Assembly (NCBI GenBank): GCA_945273835.1
Contig: CALYPL010000007.1
Coordinates: 1 to 64,000, forward strand
Direction of reading: 5' to 3'
Length of the DNA stretch: 64,000 nucleotides
Origin: an uncultured Dysgonomonas sp.
GTDB taxonomy: Bacteria > Bacteroidota > Bacteroidia > Bacteroidales > Dysgonomonadaceae
In this document: positions 63,359 to 64,000 of the stretch, piece after piece
Position numbering within the stretch: the stretch's first letter is position 1
Layout: every line of letters starts with the position of its first letter
Made by a program: the position numbers and the translations under genes
Notes under the pieces: model-generated
What the model saw: the letters and a program-made list of their open reading frames with translations, nothing else
Database searches by the model: none
Told to the model about the DNA's origin: nothing

Positions 63359-64000
63359 TTACTTCTTTTTATTATCTACAACCGCCTTTATAAAACCCAA
63401 GAATAAAGGATTGGGGGAAACTACCGTACTGTTGTATTCGGGATGGAACTGCACGCCGAGATACCATTTCTTTTCGGGTAATTCAACAATTTCAACAAGT
63501 CCTGTTTCGGGATTGACTCCTGAACATTTCATGCCGGCTTGCTCTAATTCTTGTTTATAATCGCTATTAAATTCAAATCGGTGACGGTGGCGCTCTTCTA
63601 TCATATCTTTTTTATAGACACTATATGCCAAAGAGTCTTTTTCTAATTTACATTTATATGCTCCGAGACGCATTGTACCACCCATATTAGAAATATTTTT
63701 CTGCTCTTCCATTAAGTCTATTACTTTAAATGGTGTATGCGGGTTCATTTCAGTTGAGTTGGCTTCATCAAGATTCAATACGTTACGGGCATATTCAATT
63801 ACCATACATTGCATTCCTAAACAGATACCCAAAGTCGGAATATCATGCTCTCTTGTGTATTTCAACGCCACGAATTTACCCTCTATTCCTCTTTGACCGA
63901 ATCCTGGTGCTACTACTACACCATCCATATCGGATAAAAGTTTTTCAACATTTTCGGAGGTTACTTTTTCAGAATGAATATAGTGTAAATCAAGGATGCG
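63359..64000 (-). CDS. pyrG: CTP synthase, C-terminal glutaminase part only (5' end outside window)
   Basis: The ORF track starts this at 63928, but the frame stays open to the window edge (RILDLHYIHSEKVTSENVEK upstream of MDGVVVAPGFG), so it is a truncated longer gene. The visible 213 residues form the class I glutamine amidotransferase domain: LGICLGMQCMVIEYARNVL with the nucleophile Cys, RHRHRFEFNSDY, and GVQFHPEY with catalytic His and Glu. CTP synthase turns UTP into CTP. The synthetase domain lies beyond base 64000. It probably shares an operon with yidC. Confidence 0.95.
   Translation of the reverse strand, partial: RILDLHYIHSEKVTSENVEKLLSDMDGVVVAPGFGQRGIEGKFVALKYTREHDIPTLGICLGMQCMVIEYARNVLNLDEANSTEMNPHTPFKVIDLMEEQKNISNMGGTMRLGAYKCKLEKDSLAYSVYKKDMIEERHRHRFEFNSDYKQELEQAGMKCSGVNPETGLVEIVELPEKKWYLGVQFHPEYNSTVVSPNPLFLGFIKAVVDNKKK

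Noticed and set aside
62973-63560. 195-residue plus-strand ORF spanning yidC and pyrG
   Set aside because: It runs antisense across two clearly conserved genes and their gap; composition follows the reverse complement of coding codons.

Overview
The window is a 64 kb stretch of chromosome from an AT-rich member of the Bacteroidetes, most likely order Bacteroidales. The evidence is a set of lineage-typical genes: a short RpoD without region 1.1, a T9SS type A sorting domain, a BamA plus OmpH/Skp cluster next to isoprenyl transferase, bifunctional nuclease with a UVR motif, DUF4292/EnvC/TPR neighbours, and many copies of the Bacteroidetes -7 promoter box TAnnTTTG. Shine-Dalgarno sites are generally absent. 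A Dysgonomonas/Paludibacter-like relative is my guess, not a demonstrated assignment. I see no tRNA, rRNA, IS element, prophage or CRISPR array; the region is a mostly conserved core genome.

Layout. 1-5.6 kb (minus): truncated nth, PpiD-like chaperone, LptC, a beta-barrel outer-membrane protein and coaX. 5.8-7.7 kb: an exosortase-like membrane protease/transpeptidase, tail to tail with a membrane GT2 glycosyltransferase. 7.8-14.5 kb (minus): lysA, a divergent lysC, gamma-carbonic anhydrase, TlpA-like thioredoxin, aminopeptidase P and bactofilin. 14.6-15.5 kb: folB and a TrmH-family methyltransferase. 15.5-16.5 kb: a long AT-rich non-coding stretch. 16.5-19.4 kb: a T9SS-sorted surface protein followed by a small protein with an exosortase-type C-terminal tail (PIGDA, membrane helix, basic end). 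19.5-25.8 kb: lolD-dprA, then a TauE/DUF1634 pair on minus, then polyprenyl synthase, an unknown protein, TatD and a GNAT enzyme. 26-33.6 kb: dut, TPR protein, DUF4292 lipoprotein, EnvC-like protein, a GNAT/FemAB-like protein, rlmB, ridA and ribD. 33.7-41.1 kb: cell-envelope block (DUF6242-like lipoprotein, DUF6089-like protein, uppS, bamA, three Skp paralogues). 41.2-44.7 kb: fhs, a DUF1460 protein and a CPBP protease. 44.7-48.2 kb (minus): uvrA and bifunctional nuclease. 48.4-50.1 kb: GtrA and a membrane protein with a degenerate Nudix domain. 50.2-52.8 kb (minus): rpoD and htrA. 53-59.6 kb: apgM, L,D-transpeptidase (minus), era, DUF2400/TIGR02757, rsmI and a coiled-coil lipoprotein. 59.7-64 kb (minus): a sodium:solute symporter, yidC and a truncated pyrG.

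The dominant theme is envelope biogenesis: LPS transport (LptC), outer-membrane protein assembly (Skp, BamA, PpiD, HtrA), lipoprotein release (LolD), undecaprenyl carrier synthesis (UppS, polyprenyl synthase), peptidoglycan remodelling (EnvC-like, L,D-transpeptidase, DUF1460) and membrane insertion (YidC). The most interesting possibility is that the exosortase-like gene at 5.85 kb processes the small PIGDA-tailed protein at 19.03 kb, which sits directly behind a T9SS cargo protein. The window could thus hold an enzyme and a substrate of a C-terminal sorting system working alongside T9SS. This is inference from motifs only.

Several start sites were moved from the ORF track because a -7 box overlaps the longer start or because the longer start is TTG/GTG: lysC, folB, rpoD, rsmI, fhs, era, dprA, the exosortase and the L,D-transpeptidase.
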